From: Cyanobacterium sp. T60_A2020_053
GTDB lineage: Bacteria; Cyanobacteriota; Cyanobacteriia; Cyanobacteriales; Cyanobacteriaceae
NCBI GenBank assembly: GCA_015272165.1
Contig: JACYMF010000113.1
Location: 1 to 64,000 of the forward strand
DNA length: 64,000 nt
Direction: 5' to 3'
Shown: piece by piece, positions 42,506 through 51,903 of the stretch
Numbering within the stretch: position 1 is the stretch's first letter
Layout of the letters: each line of letters starts with the position of its first letter
The notes under the pieces: generated by a model
What the model was told of the DNA's origin: nothing
Databases searched by the model: none
What the model saw: only the letters and a program-made list of their open reading frames with translations
Program-made: the position numbers and the translations under genes

Positions 42506-44305
42506 ATGGGAAATTTAGATTCTTGGATTTGTGACGGCATTCCCAAAAACGGCTTAGAATATCCTCAAGCAAAAGGGCAACACTACCCCTGTGAGAATTT
42601 TAGCTCAGTTTGCCCCATTTGTAATTTACCGCAAGAAGCATCGTTATTAACGCCTTATACAGGCGCTACTCGTATTTCTTCCCCTAACAATGATGCCACA
42701 AGAGTTTCTCCTCCCAGTAATGATGCCACAAGGGTTTCTCCCCCTAATAATGATGCCACAAGAGTTTCTCCAGCGCCCTCCAACTATCATAAAACAAATA
42801 TACCGCCCCCGCCTTTTTTAGATGATGATAGCCAGAAAACTGGCATTTCAGGGGGGAAAGTTGAGGAAAAACAGCCACCAAAAAAAGGGAATAACTTATT
42901 AAATCTTGGCATTGGTATAGGTATAGGCGTAATAATTTCAGGTGCTTTTGGAGTTGTGGGTTATCAGTTGTTAAATAAAAATAGTGCCAGTGATAACGGT
43001 AATAATATCACCGCAGTGAAAAATCCCAATAAAGCACAAATTATCTCCCTAGAGTCAGAATTGCCAGAATTTATCAGTCAAGGGGAAAAGATTTTATTTG
43101 AATCAGGGGATGTCAAACAACAAGCTGTGGAAGCCTTTACTCAAAAAAACTGGGCTGAAGCTGTAACTTTATTGGAGCAGTACATAGCAACTAACTCTAC
43201 TGATCCAGAAGCAAAAATTTATTTACAAAATGCTAAAGCCAATCAAAACGGCAATCCCATGACAATAGCCGTAGCCCTAGAAGTCAACAGCGATAATAAT
43301 TCCGCTTTGGAAATACTACGGGGAGTAGCCAGTTATCAGGAAGATTTTAACAAGCCTAGAGTTGCTCCAGAAGATAGACTATTAGAAGTGGTAATTATTG
43401 ATAGTAGTGACTACAATCAAGCCGAAGCCCTTGCCCAAGAAATGATTAGGGCGACAAAAGTGTTAGGAGTCATGGGTTACGGTGTGGATATTGGTAGTCA
43501 ACAGGCGCTGGATAAGTATAATGACAGTGATTTAGTGGTACTTTCTCCCCTCACCAGTAGCGTAACGGAAGAGGATAATATTTCTATACTGAAAAGAATC
43601 TCACCCCAAGAGAAATCTAATGAATTATTAGGAGATTATTTAGCATCGGTTAGTGACACATTGCTGACATTTGCTAATGATTTTAACTCTCCTCCCCGTG
43701 TGATGTTATTTTATCACTCTGATAATCCCTATGGAATGCAGTTACGAGAGAAAATGTTAGATGCTTTACCTAATTTTCAGGGAGAATTAGTCAAGGAAAT
43801 TGATCTTAAAACTAATAGTAATCCCCAAGAGGCTTTAAATGATCCGGGAGATACTAATACTATTTTTCTCGCTTTAGGGCAAAATGAGCTTACTCCTGCC
43901 ATTGAAATTTTAAAGGTAAATAATCATTTCTTGACGGCGGTAGGTAGTGACGAGTTGTTTCATCCTAATACTTTAACGCAAGGAAAAGAAGCGGTGGATC
44001 AGTTAGTATTAGCTGTGCCTTGGAGTTTTAATCCTGATGACGAATTTGCGCAAGAGGCGGAAAAAAATTGGCGTGGGCGAGTTAGTTGGCGCACCGCCAC
44101 CGCTTATGATACTACTAAAGCCTTAGTATATGCCATTGCTTCTAATCCTGAGCGCCGGGCTATTGCTAAAGCCTTTAAGGATGGTATTCGTTTACCTGAT
44201 ACTACTACGAAGTTTCAGGTTTTTTCGGAAGTGCCTTTGGTACAAGTAGTGCCGGGCAAAAGTGGGTCGGGGGGCGCTGGTTTTCAGTTTGAATCCATTG
44301 ATTAA
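42506..44305 (+). CDS. Membrane-anchored type 1 periplasmic-binding-like protein with zinc ribbon
   Basis: A 599-residue mosaic. The N terminus has a cysteine-rich ribbon (WICDG, YPCENF, CPICN) as in cyanobacterial kinase-linked proteins. Next is a repetitive linker with NDATRVSPP units, then a single helix (LNLGIGIGIGVIISGAFGVVGYQLL). A TPR-like segment (AVEAFTQKNWAEAVTLLEQYI) follows, and from about residue 240 a type 1 periplasmic-binding fold (MTIAVALEVNSDNNSALEIL, VMLFYHSDNPYG, AVGSDELF). It probably senses a ligand rather than transporting it; no permease is nearby. Confidence 0.8.
   Translation: MGNLDSWICDGIPKNGLEYPQAKGQHYPCENFSSVCPICNLPQEASLLTPYTGATRISSPNNDATRVSPPSNDATRVSPPNNDATRVSPAPSNYHKTNIPPPPFLDDDSQKTGISGGKVEEKQPPKKGNNLLNLGIGIGIGVIISGAFGVVGYQLLNKNSASDNGNNITAVKNPNKAQIISLESELPEFISQGEKILFESGDVKQQAVEAFTQKNWAEAVTLLEQYIATNSTDPEAKIYLQNAKANQNGNPMTIAVALEVNSDNNSALEILRGVASYQEDFNKPRVAPEDRLLEVVIIDSSDYNQAEALAQEMIRATKVLGVMGYGVDIGSQQALDKYNDSDLVVLSPLTSSVTEEDNISILKRISPQEKSNELLGDYLASVSDTLLTFANDFNSPPRVMLFYHSDNPYGMQLREKMLDALPNFQGELVKEIDLKTNSNPQEALNDPGDTNTIFLALGQNELTPAIEILKVNNHFLTAVGSDELFHPNTLTQGKEAVDQLVLAVPWSFNPDDEFAQEAEKNWRGRVSWRTATAYDTTKALVYAIASNPERRAIAKAFKDGIRLPDTTTKFQVFSEVPLVQVVPGKSGSGGAGFQFESID
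42664..42772 (+). repeat. 27-base tandem repeats (NDATRVSPP)
   Basis: Three close copies of a 27-base unit plus a degenerate first unit encode NDATRVSPP repeats in the linker. The array ends in the iterated word at 42772. Confidence 0.8.
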
Positions 44306-44409
44306 TGAGGCTTTACTATCGTATCTGCGATATCAAGTTCAGGTAATCTGTGATAGAAACCATATTATTTTTGTCAAGGAGAAGGAAAACTTTTTTCAAA
44401 ACATTGTTA

Positions 44410-46137
44410 TCAATGATTTTTACTAAGATTAGCTTTAGCCAAGAGAGAATCAGCAAAAGCGATGGCTTCCGTGGCAGAATGCCCACCAGTTAACTCCGCT
44501 AACTCATTGCGCCGTAAATTTTGGTCATCAAGAGATGTTACCTTAACAATAGTCCTAATATCCTTTTCACCGTTTAAATTAGATTCTATCAAATGTTTAC
44601 TAACTCGGAAATGATGATCTGCCATAGCCGCCACGAGGGGTTGATGGGTGACACATAAAACTTGATGCTGTTGGCTTAATTGGTGCAGTTTTTCCGCAAT
44701 GGCTTGGGCGACTTTCCCCGAAACTCCAGCGTCAATTTCATCAAAAATTAACGTTTTAGCATCGGTTTTGGTTTGGCTAAAACAAGATTTGAGGGCGAGA
44801 AGAAAACGGCTCATTTCCCCTCCTGATGCTGTCATGGCGAGGGGTTGTAATTCTTCCCCCGGATTGGGGCTAAAGTAGTAATCCACTTGATCAGCGCCCG
44901 TCACCGTAGGGTTAATGGGGGTAAGACGACATTCAAAGATCACTTTCTCCATGCCCAAAGGTTTTAATTGTGCCGTTAATTGACTCTCCAGATTACTACT
45001 GGCATGGTGGCGCATTTGGCTTAATTTTTCACACAGAGCAAGGGTTTCCGTTTTAATTTCCTCATATTCTTGCTCTAAATCCTCGATGGAGCGTTCATTT
45101 TTTTCTAAATCTAATAATTCCTGTTGCAAACCGTGATGATAATTAATTACTTCCGCTAAACTAGGTCCATATTTGCGACAAATACGCTTTAGTGTCCTAA
45201 TTCTTTCCTCTACCTCCACCAATCGCTCTGGATCGCCTTCTAACGCTGAACCATAACTATGAATTTGATGTCCAGCTTCGACGATTTGATTCAGCGCCCC
45301 TTGCACCATTTCTAAAATACTGGTTAATTCCTTATCATAGTTTGCCATATCTGTCAAGACTTTTTCCGCTTCTCCCAAAATGTCAGCCCCTGCCTTCTCT
45401 TCCCCTTCCCCCTGATAAAGCAAGTTATAGGCTTGATAACTGAGTTGTTGCAACTCTACCACATGGGTAAGGCGATCGCTTTCCGTTTCGAGGGTGTCTA
45501 ATTCATCAGCATCCTGAAGCCTCATGCTATTTAATTCTTTGATTTGATGCTTTAGTAAATCGAGACGTTGTAACCTTTGTTGCTCAGATTGTCGGCGCGA
45601 AATTAACGCTTCTTCCGCGCTGTGCATTTTGCTAAATGCCACTGCCACTAATTTTCTTTGTTGTAAGATTTCTTGCCCCCCATAGGCATCTAATAAGTCT
45701 CGTTGAGGGGCGCTGGAAAACAATTCCCCTGTTTCTCCCTGCACGGTAATTTCTAATAAAAGCTCTCGTAAAGCATTAATTACCTGCTTATTAACTAATA
45801 CGCCATTTACTCGACAACGGGAACGAAAATTCCCATTTTTATAAGTTAACTCCCGACTACAAATTACAGTACCATCATGGAAAGACTCTAATTGTTGTAA
45901 TTCTAACCATTCTTCCAAATTAGGATAACAAAGAAAAGTACCTTCAATTACCGCCTTAGTTTCGCCGTGACGAATCATGCGATTACTGGCTTTTCCCCCC
46001 AATACCACATCAATCGCATCAAGAATAATTGATTTACCAGCGCCCGTCTCCCCAGTTAAAACATTCAAACCTTTTCCCAATTCCAGATCAATATGATCCA
46101 CCAAGGCAAAATTATCAATACGAATAGTAGTTAACAT
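44410..46137 (-). CDS. recN: DNA repair protein RecN
   Basis: SMC-like ATPase that helps join broken DNA ends. Walker A GETGAGKSIILDAIDVVLGG at the N terminus, two long coiled-coil arms, and the C-terminal signature SGGEMSRFLLALK with Walker B IFDEIDAGVSG and VTHQPLVAA. Start at the ATG 46137 (MLTTIRIDNFALVDHI), the conserved RecN N terminus; 15 residues further upstream are non-native. Length 575 is typical. Confidence 0.96.
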   Translation of the reverse strand: MLTTIRIDNFALVDHIDLELGKGLNVLTGETGAGKSIILDAIDVVLGGKASNRMIRHGETKAVIEGTFLCYPNLEEWLELQQLESFHDGTVICSRELTYKNGNFRSRCRVNGVLVNKQVINALRELLLEITVQGETGELFSSAPQRDLLDAYGGQEILQQRKLVAVAFSKMHSAEEALISRRQSEQQRLQRLDLLKHQIKELNSMRLQDADELDTLETESDRLTHVVELQQLSYQAYNLLYQGEGEEKAGADILGEAEKVLTDMANYDKELTSILEMVQGALNQIVEAGHQIHSYGSALEGDPERLVEVEERIRTLKRICRKYGPSLAEVINYHHGLQQELLDLEKNERSIEDLEQEYEEIKTETLALCEKLSQMRHHASSNLESQLTAQLKPLGMEKVIFECRLTPINPTVTGADQVDYYFSPNPGEELQPLAMTASGGEMSRFLLALKSCFSQTKTDAKTLIFDEIDAGVSGKVAQAIAEKLHQLSQQHQVLCVTHQPLVAAMADHHFRVSKHLIESNLNGEKDIRTIVKVTSLDDQNLRRNELAELTGGHSATEAIAFADSLLAKANLSKNH

Positions 46138-46165
46138 CAATTTACGGATACATGGATAATTACTC

Positions 46166-46190
46166 AAAAGGGCAAAGGGCAAAGGGCAAT
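46166..46190. repeat. Seven-base repeat array (GGGCAAA)
   Basis: Three units of GGGCAAA upstream of recN. The same word recurs as TTTGCCC near 11785, 28440 and 51890. Confidence 0.7.
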
Positions 46191-46305
46191 TTACGCACCG
46201 ATGATAAGTATTAAAAGTTCATAACCCATAATTCATAATTCTTACTTCCCTTTTGATTACCGATTATGGTTATGATAAGTGAAGATAAAATATGGTTAAA
46301 AGATG

Positions 46306-46587
46306 ATGGTACAAGCAACTTGGAATGGTACGATTTTAGCGCAAAGTAATCAATGTGAAGTAGTGGAGGGTAATTATTATTTTCCCCCTGACAGCATCAA
46401 TGAGGAATATTTTAAACCTAGTGATACCCATACTACTTGCGGTTGGAAAGGGGTTGCCAGTTACTATACTGTTGAAGTTGATGGTCAACAAAATCCTGAT
46501 TGTGCTTGGTATTATCCCGATCCCAAACCAAAAGCCAGTAATATTAAAGGTTATATTGCTTTTTGGAAGGGTGTTAAAGTTAGTTGA
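46306..46587 (+). CDS. DUF427 family protein
   Basis: A 93-residue single-domain protein that is nearly a textbook DUF427: ATWNGTILAQSNQCEVVEGNYYFP, then HTTCGWKGVASYY, DCAWYYPDPK and GYIAFWKGV. The biochemical role is unknown. Two adjacent ATG codons (46303 and 46306) are possible starts; MVQATWNG is the likelier. A family A element begins 23 bases after the stop. Confidence 0.9.
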   Translation: MVQATWNGTILAQSNQCEVVEGNYYFPPDSINEEYFKPSDTHTTCGWKGVASYYTVEVDGQQNPDCAWYYPDPKPKASNIKGYIAFWKGVKVS

Positions 46588-46609
46588 TTAGTTATTTTCA
46601 AATATTACT

Positions 46610-46856
46610 CCCCTCTCCTGTGGGAGCAGGGCGTTTTCATTCTCAAAAATGTTAGTTTCTCAAACTAGCCAATAATCTGAAATTCAGAGGTTTTTAACTA
46701 CTAATAAATCAATTAATAGTAAAAAATCCTCCTGTCTCCCTGAATCTCCCCCCTTTTTAAGGGGGGTTGGGGGGGATCATCCTTATATTGTCTTCTTGTC
46801 AAAAACAAATCAATTTTGATCCTGACTTTGAAAACACCCTGCTGTGGGAGAGGAGT
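46610..46856 (+). repeat. Dispersed repeat family A, copy A5
   Basis: Full-length copy, almost identical to A3 over its whole length, with ends CCCCTCTCCTGTGGGAGCAG and CCTGCTGTGGGAGAGG. Confidence 0.88.
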
Positions 46857-46918
46857 TGGGGGTGAGGGCAAAGCATTTTGAGGCTTACTTACTTATTGCC
46901 TATCTTCACTTGACGACT

Positions 46919-47093
46919 TATGTCAAGTTCGGATAATTATTTACAAATAGATTATCTCTTCGCCTTACACCCACCGTGTAATGAATTACACGGCTAATAT
47001 ATCCCGTTCAATAAATTGAACTAAGATTATTTTTAATTGATTTATAAGTGATCGCGCAGCGGCAGCCTTCGGCTGATCAAACGAACTTGATAT
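46919..47093 (+). repeat. Dispersed repeat family B, copy B6
   Basis: Full copy from TATGTCAAGTTCGG to CGAACTTGATAT with all three inner hairpins, including CCGTGTAATGAATTACACGG. Confidence 0.87.
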
Positions 47094-47100
47094 TAAAGCC

Positions 47101-47140
47101 TTACCTATTGCCTCTTGCCTGTTGCCTCTTGCCTACCTCT
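47101..47140. repeat. Seven-base repeat array (CTTGCCT type)
   Basis: Units ATTGCCT, CTTGCCT, GTTGCCT, CTTGCCT are consecutive; only the first base varies. Confidence 0.75.
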
Positions 47141-47176
47141 ACCAATAAACTTAGATACAAACTAACTTAATACATC

Positions 47177-48085
47177 ATGACTGAGGTTATTTCTGGGGTT
47201 GAGTTATTTAATTGGTATCAAGATGCACGGCGACGGGCGCTTTTTTTGGCTATTTCGCCCCTAGAAATTGACCTTTTTTTGCAATTTTATACTAACCTTA
47301 GTAATCTTGATCTTAAACTTAAAAATTATCAAAATTATCATACTATTGAGTTATTAATTAGTTTTGAAGAATTAAAAGCAAAATGGGATTTAAGAATAGA
47401 AAAAAGAGTCCCTATTCAGTATTTAATTGGTAGTTGTTTTTGGCGAGATTTAACTTTAAAAGTATCTCCAGATGTATTAATCCCTCGACCAGAAACGGAG
47501 TTAATTATCGATATAGTTTTAGACCTTATCTCTGAAAATCCTTCTTTAAGAGCAGGAAACTGGCTTGATCTGGGAACTGGTAGCGGCGCCCTCGCCCTCA
47601 GTTTAGCAAAGCATCTTGTCAATAGTAATATTTTTGCGGTGGATAAAAGTCGAGGGGCGCTGTCTATTGCTCAAGAAAATAGTCATCTTTTAAACATTAC
47701 CAAAAATATTTATTTTCGTCTCGGCAATTGGTTTGAACCAATTACGGATTTACAAGGGAAAGTAAGCGGTATTGTGACAAATCCCCCTTATATTCCCAGT
47801 GAAATCATCGGAGAATTGCAACCAGAAGTAGCAAATCATGAACCGAGAAGGGCGCTAGATGGTGGAGAAGACGGTTTAAGAGATATACGTCATTTAATCA
47901 CTACAGCGCCCTCCTACCTCATTCCTAATGGTATCTTAATAATTGAGATCATGGCAGGACAAGCACCCATGGTGATGGACTTATTTAAACAAGAAAATCA
48001 ATATGATGATGTTACTACTTATCATGATTTGAGCGGTGAAGGGCGCTTTGTCATGGGAAAAAAAAGTAAAAGTATTATTAGTTAG
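47177..48085 (+). CDS. prmC: Release factor glutamine methyltransferase PrmC
   Basis: Methylates the GGQ glutamine of release factors RF1/RF2. It has the helical N-terminal domain, the PVQYLIG-like PIQYLIGSCFWRDL, IPRPETELI, SAM-binding LDLGTGSGALALSLA and the catalytic NPPYIP motif (TNPPYIPSEI). Length 302 is normal. The iterated word appears four or five times in this gene, for example in GSGAL and RRALDGG. Its 3' end meets a family E repeat. Confidence 0.95.
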   Translation: MTEVISGVELFNWYQDARRRALFLAISPLEIDLFLQFYTNLSNLDLKLKNYQNYHTIELLISFEELKAKWDLRIEKRVPIQYLIGSCFWRDLTLKVSPDVLIPRPETELIIDIVLDLISENPSLRAGNWLDLGTGSGALALSLAKHLVNSNIFAVDKSRGALSIAQENSHLLNITKNIYFRLGNWFEPITDLQGKVSGIVTNPPYIPSEIIGELQPEVANHEPRRALDGGEDGLRDIRHLITTAPSYLIPNGILIIEIMAGQAPMVMDLFKQENQYDDVTTYHDLSGEGRFVMGKKSKSIIS

Positions 48086-48238
48086 GGGTTGCTGAAAAAG
48101 TGGTGTCGTTAGGGGAGTGGGAAGTGGATAGTGAAAAGGGTTATCAATTAAAGACTTTAGATTTACTCGTAAAATCAATCTTCAAAGTCTTTACACTTCT
48201 CTGATTATGTTTAGTTTAAAATTTTTCAGCATAACCTA
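48080..48238. repeat. Family E element E4 between prmC and egtD
   Basis: Inverted ends TTAGTTAGGGGTTGCTGAAA and TTTTTCAGCATAACCTA bound a core different from E1. As with E1 it fills a convergent gap and its ends supply the stop codons of both neighbours (TAG at 48083-48085 and 48236-48238). Confidence 0.7.
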
Positions 48239-49225
48239 TTTACGAAATAAAATTAAGCCAAACCAATTATTTGTATCAGTCCAATATTTAACTGTTTTTA
48301 AATTAAATAATTCAAGATTTTTAGTTATATTTTCTAATTGAAATTTACGAGAAATTTCCGTTAATATAAAATCATTAGCTGTAAAAATAACTTCAAAATC
48401 TAACTTTTTGAAATTTACCCTATGAGGTTTTTGGCATTTTAAATACATCTCAATTTGACTTTTTTGTTGATTAAAAATCGCTTCATGATGCCATAAATCA
48501 AGATCAAAATTACCTAAAAAACGATCATTCAAGTGAGATAACATATTGAGGTTAAATTTTGCTGTAATACCCTGAGAATCATTGTAAGCCTTCTCTAAAG
48601 TATCCACTGATTTCACCAAATCGACTCCTAGCAAAAAATAATCTCCCTCTTGAAGAATCATATCAAGTTGATGAAAAAACGAATCACATTCTTGAGGAGT
48701 AAAATTGCCTAAACTACTACCCAAAAAAATAATTAATCGATGGGGTAAAGAATGGTAAGGTAACTGCTTTAGGGCTTGTTCATAAGTTCCAACTAAGCCG
48801 ATAATGGAAAGGTAAGAATAGTCTTTCTGTAATTGAAAAGCCGTTTTTTCTAACATTGTACCACTGACATCGATAGGCACATATTGCCATGGATTACTTA
48901 ATTTCTCGTAAGCGTTTAACAGTAAACGGGTTTTAGTGGAGCTTCCGCTACCTAATTCTACCAGTTGACATACTCCCGTCAGAGAAGCAATTTCTGTGGC
49001 TACATTTGAGAGAATGGCAGTTTCGGTGCGAGTGGGATAATATTCGGGTAGTTGGCAAATCTGCTCAAACAATTGAGAACCAAGATGGTCATAAAAGTAT
49101 TTTGGGGGTAAACTTTTGATGGTATTGCTTAACCCCTCTCTGATTTCTTTCCCTTCATCAACCATCAGGGAATTATGTGCTAGTCGTCTAATTTCGACTG
49201 GTTTTTGTTGATTAGCTAATGCCAT
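48236..49225 (-). CDS. egtD: Histidine N-alpha-methyltransferase EgtD
   Basis: SAM-dependent enzyme that trimethylates histidine to hercynine, the first step of ergothioneine synthesis. Family segments: KSLPPKYFYDHLGSQLFEQIC, PEYYPTRTETAIL, SAM loop VELGSGSSTKTRLLL, and GSSLGNFTPQEC. The 329-residue length fits. The partner sulfoxide synthase gene egtB is not in the window. Its stop codon lies in a family E element. Confidence 0.93.
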   Translation of the reverse strand: MALANQQKPVEIRRLAHNSLMVDEGKEIREGLSNTIKSLPPKYFYDHLGSQLFEQICQLPEYYPTRTETAILSNVATEIASLTGVCQLVELGSGSSTKTRLLLNAYEKLSNPWQYVPIDVSGTMLEKTAFQLQKDYSYLSIIGLVGTYEQALKQLPYHSLPHRLIIFLGSSLGNFTPQECDSFFHQLDMILQEGDYFLLGVDLVKSVDTLEKAYNDSQGITAKFNLNMLSHLNDRFLGNFDLDLWHHEAIFNQQKSQIEMYLKCQKPHRVNFKKLDFEVIFTANDFILTEISRKFQLENITKNLELFNLKTVKYWTDTNNWFGLILFRK

Positions 49226-49277
49226 CAGTTTTATTTCTGTTTAAAATTAACGTCTTGGGGTTAATTTTACCAGATGG

Positions 49278-49751
49278 TTAGAGTTGGCGAGTAATTTCTT
49301 TTAAACGGTTTTTTAATTCGTCACTTTCTCTGACTTGTTGGGTAATTTGATTAAATTGATTAATACTCAAGCCGTTTTTACGGACGATACTTTCTGAGAT
49401 TTGACAGTAATCTGTTACCATGGTGCGGGCGCTGGTAGGTAACTGGGTGATGTTTTCCTGTTGATGACAGGCTAATTGATTAGTTTGCCCTTTCCCTACA
49501 ATGCCTTCTACTTTAGCAAATGTTGCTTGTCTTAATCGCTCAATTTCTACGGCGGCGCGCGCATATCTCTGTAATTCATCATTACTTATATTTTGTGCTA
49601 AAACTTCATTCTCTTGGGTGAGTTGATGATTAAGGCTATCATATTGGGGGGTTACTCCTGTGAAGACTCCCAGCGCACTCAACCCTATTACCAAGAGGAT
49701 TTGAGGAGAGGATATTTTTATTTTCTGCCAACTATTCAATTTAGTAACCAT
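49278..49751 (-). CDS. DUF4168-like exported protein
   Basis: A 157-residue protein with an N-terminal hydrophobic segment (ILLVIGLSALGVFTGV), probably a signal or anchor. The rest is helical: ISNDELQRYARAAVEIERLRQATFAKV and a C-terminal NQFNQITQQVRESDELKNRL, the two halves typical of DUF4168. Two cysteines (LACHQQE, DYCQIS) may pair. The function is unknown. It lies 52 bases upstream of egtD on the same strand, so co-transcription is possible. Confidence 0.75.
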   Translation of the reverse strand: MVTKLNSWQKIKISSPQILLVIGLSALGVFTGVTPQYDSLNHQLTQENEVLAQNISNDELQRYARAAVEIERLRQATFAKVEGIVGKGQTNQLACHQQENITQLPTSARTMVTDYCQISESIVRKNGLSINQFNQITQQVRESDELKNRLKEITRQL

Positions 49752-50111
49752 AATATATGTGGATAAATAATCAATAATAAGATAATTTGAGCTTGATAGA
49801 ACTGTTTTTTGGTGAGAATATTCAGCTTATTTCTTGGCTATGTTACTATCATAGATTGATTTATTAAATTTTAGTTCCCTTCTTTTCTTCAGGTGTCAGG
49901 TGTCAGGTGTCAGGTGTTAGGTATCAGGTGTCAAGCACTTTACTGTTTTAGGTTTCGTGTTACATAGTTTAATCGAAAAACTAAGTCAAGAGAAAAAAAT
50001 TAAAATTTAAACTCAGCAAAGCCAAAATTACTAATTTGCCGATGTCCACCATTTGCTATCTTGGAAGGGATATAACTTTAGTAACATATTTGAGGGGAAA
50101 CAGCTATCAGT
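49752..50111. other. Divergent spacer with seven-base repeats
   Basis: A 360-base spacer between divergent genes. A seven-base array (49890-49934) sits in the middle. Both promoters must be here; none is obvious. No RNA gene was seen. Confidence 0.5.
49890..49934. repeat. Seven-base repeat array (CAGGTGT)
   Basis: CAGGTGT occurs four times in a row, followed by TAGGTAT and CAGGTGT. This is the cleanest of the heptanucleotide arrays in the window. Confidence 0.88.
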
Positions 50112-51767
50112 ATGAGTAAAAACTCCACCATTAAAAAATTTCTACCTATTGTTGTGGCTTTTGTGCTAATTGCCATCACTGCGTTAGTGTTTATTAATCA
50201 AACTTTTAATAATTATCTTGCCAGTGGTGGAGTGAAAAAAAATCCTGATAGCACTATTTTCATCTCTCGACAGTCTCCCTTCATGGTATCCCTTTTAGTT
50301 AATCCTGAAAAAATCAATCTTTTACCTAATTTTTTACCTACTAAAAGTGATCAAAAAAAAGTCCTTCAAGCCGTAGAGCAAATTAGAACAAAATTACTAA
50401 ATAAAGTTAAAATTGATGATCCCGAAGCCTTAAAAGACTGGTTAGGAGATGAGATAACTTTAGCAGTAACATCCCTTGATTTAGATCATAACCGAGATAA
50501 CGGCGTTCAAACGGGATATTTATTAGTAGTAAAAAATAATAATCCTAGTTTAGCTAGGGAATTTTTGCGGGATTATTACGCTAAACAGGCAGTATCCACG
50601 GAAGCTAAATTAATTTTTGACACCTATCAAGGGGTTAATCTAATTTATCAAAAACCCAAAACTGCTGATATTCCCCAAGTTGCCGCCGCCGTTATCGCCA
50701 ATTATACTCTTTTTGCGAATGACTTACTGGTATTAAAGGATGCTATCAATAACGCCCAAGCCATTAATCTTAATTTATCTCATTATCAACCTTATGGGAG
50801 GGCGCTGGAAACCATCACGCAACCTAAAGTTAGTCTAGCTTATCTTAATTTACCGGCTACTTCTGCTTGGATTACGAGTCAACCTTTACCAGAAAATCAA
50901 CCCATCGAACAAAATTTAATAATTTCTCTCGCTGTCAGTGAAAATGGCTTAATAGCGCACTCCGCTTTATCAGGAGTAACAGGAAATGAAAATCAACCAC
51001 CGGCATTAAACCATCCCCCCAGCGCCCTTCAATATATCCCTGATGATAGTATTTTTGCTACCAGTGGGGTTAACTTGCAAGGGTTGTGGGCGCTGATTAA
51101 ACAAGGATTACCTGAAAATAGCCCTTTGCAACAACTTATCACCCAAAGCCTGAAACCCTTACAATCTTCTCTCAATTTAAATTTTGCAGAAGATGTTTTT
51201 CCTTTAGTAACAGGAGAATATGGGTTATCCCTGTCGATAGATAAAATGACTCAAGAATTAGACTGGCTATTTGTCAACGAAAATCTAGGACAATCATTAG
51301 GAGAAAACTTTGATCTAATTGCTCAAAATAGAGGTTTAAGTGTTGGCAAATTACCATTAGAAAATACCACCATTACCGCTTGGACAAAATTAGTTACTAC
51401 AGCTGAAAATAACTTTGCAAAACTAGAAGCTCAAGTTAAAGGAGTTCATACCCAAAAAGACACTTACGAAATTATTACAAACTCCGTGGACACTTTAAGC
51501 GATCTTTTAGCAGAACCGGAAAAAAATCTTTTAAATAACGAAATATTTAAGGAAACTATTGCTGATATGCCTGTAGAAAATAATGGTTATTTTTATTTAC
51601 AATGGCAGGAAATAGAACCTTATTTAATTAAGGAATTTCCTATTTTAAAAGTAGCTAAATTAAGTTTTAAACCACTATTTGATAACCTAAAATCTCTGAC
51701 TATTACCAGTGAAGGCACAGAAAATGGAGTAACACAAGCCACTATTTTTCTTGACCTCTTAAAATAG
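50112..51767 (+). CDS. DUF3352 family protein
   Basis: A 551-residue exported or membrane-anchored protein. An N-terminal helix (FLPIVVAFVLIAITALVFI) precedes a large extracytoplasmic domain with DUF3352 features (FISRQSPFMVSLLVNPEKINLL, LKDWLGDEITLAVTSLDLD, TGYLLVVKNNNPSLAREFL, QYIPDDSIFATSGVNL). The role is unknown; the family is widespread in cyanobacteria. It stands alone. Confidence 0.85.
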   Translation: MSKNSTIKKFLPIVVAFVLIAITALVFINQTFNNYLASGGVKKNPDSTIFISRQSPFMVSLLVNPEKINLLPNFLPTKSDQKKVLQAVEQIRTKLLNKVKIDDPEALKDWLGDEITLAVTSLDLDHNRDNGVQTGYLLVVKNNNPSLAREFLRDYYAKQAVSTEAKLIFDTYQGVNLIYQKPKTADIPQVAAAVIANYTLFANDLLVLKDAINNAQAINLNLSHYQPYGRALETITQPKVSLAYLNLPATSAWITSQPLPENQPIEQNLIISLAVSENGLIAHSALSGVTGNENQPPALNHPPSALQYIPDDSIFATSGVNLQGLWALIKQGLPENSPLQQLITQSLKPLQSSLNLNFAEDVFPLVTGEYGLSLSIDKMTQELDWLFVNENLGQSLGENFDLIAQNRGLSVGKLPLENTTITAWTKLVTTAENNFAKLEAQVKGVHTQKDTYEIITNSVDTLSDLLAEPEKNLLNNEIFKETIADMPVENNGYFYLQWQEIEPYLIKEFPILKVAKLSFKPLFDNLKSLTITSEGTENGVTQATIFLDLLK

Positions 51768-51782
51768 TTTAACGTCTCTTTT

Positions 51783-51900
51783 AAGCATAGCTGTAAAGGT
51801 GTCAGGTATCAGGTGTTAGGTATTAGGTTTGAAAATTACCCCTGAAACCTGCAATCTGAAGCCTGAAACCTAGTCATCTTTTAACCTTTGCCCTTTTTTA
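51783..51900. repeat. Family E core, copy E2
   Basis: Contains AGCTGTAAAGGTGTCAGG and CTGAAACCTAGTCATC with the same sequence of seven-base units as E1 but without the TTAGGGGTTGCTGAA ends. It fills the convergent gap between the DUF3352 and Psb32-like genes. Confidence 0.75.
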
Positions 51901-51903
51901 TCT

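Larger units (their letters stand above)
46588..47176. other. Repeat-filled spacer before prmC
   Basis: About 590 bases without a gene. It holds a family A element (46610-46856), a family B element (46919-47093) and a seven-base array (47101-47140). Only about 35 bases before prmC are unique. Confidence 0.8.

Noticed and set aside
45472-45479. HIP1 octamer GCGATCGC as the dominant iterated word
   Set aside because: Only this perfect copy was noticed in 64 kb, so HIP1 is not abundant here; the abundant word is AGCGCCC/GGGCGCT.
49890-49934. CRISPR array
   Set aside because: The units are contiguous heptamers without spacers, and no cas genes are present. No spaced direct repeats of 23-40 bases were seen anywhere.
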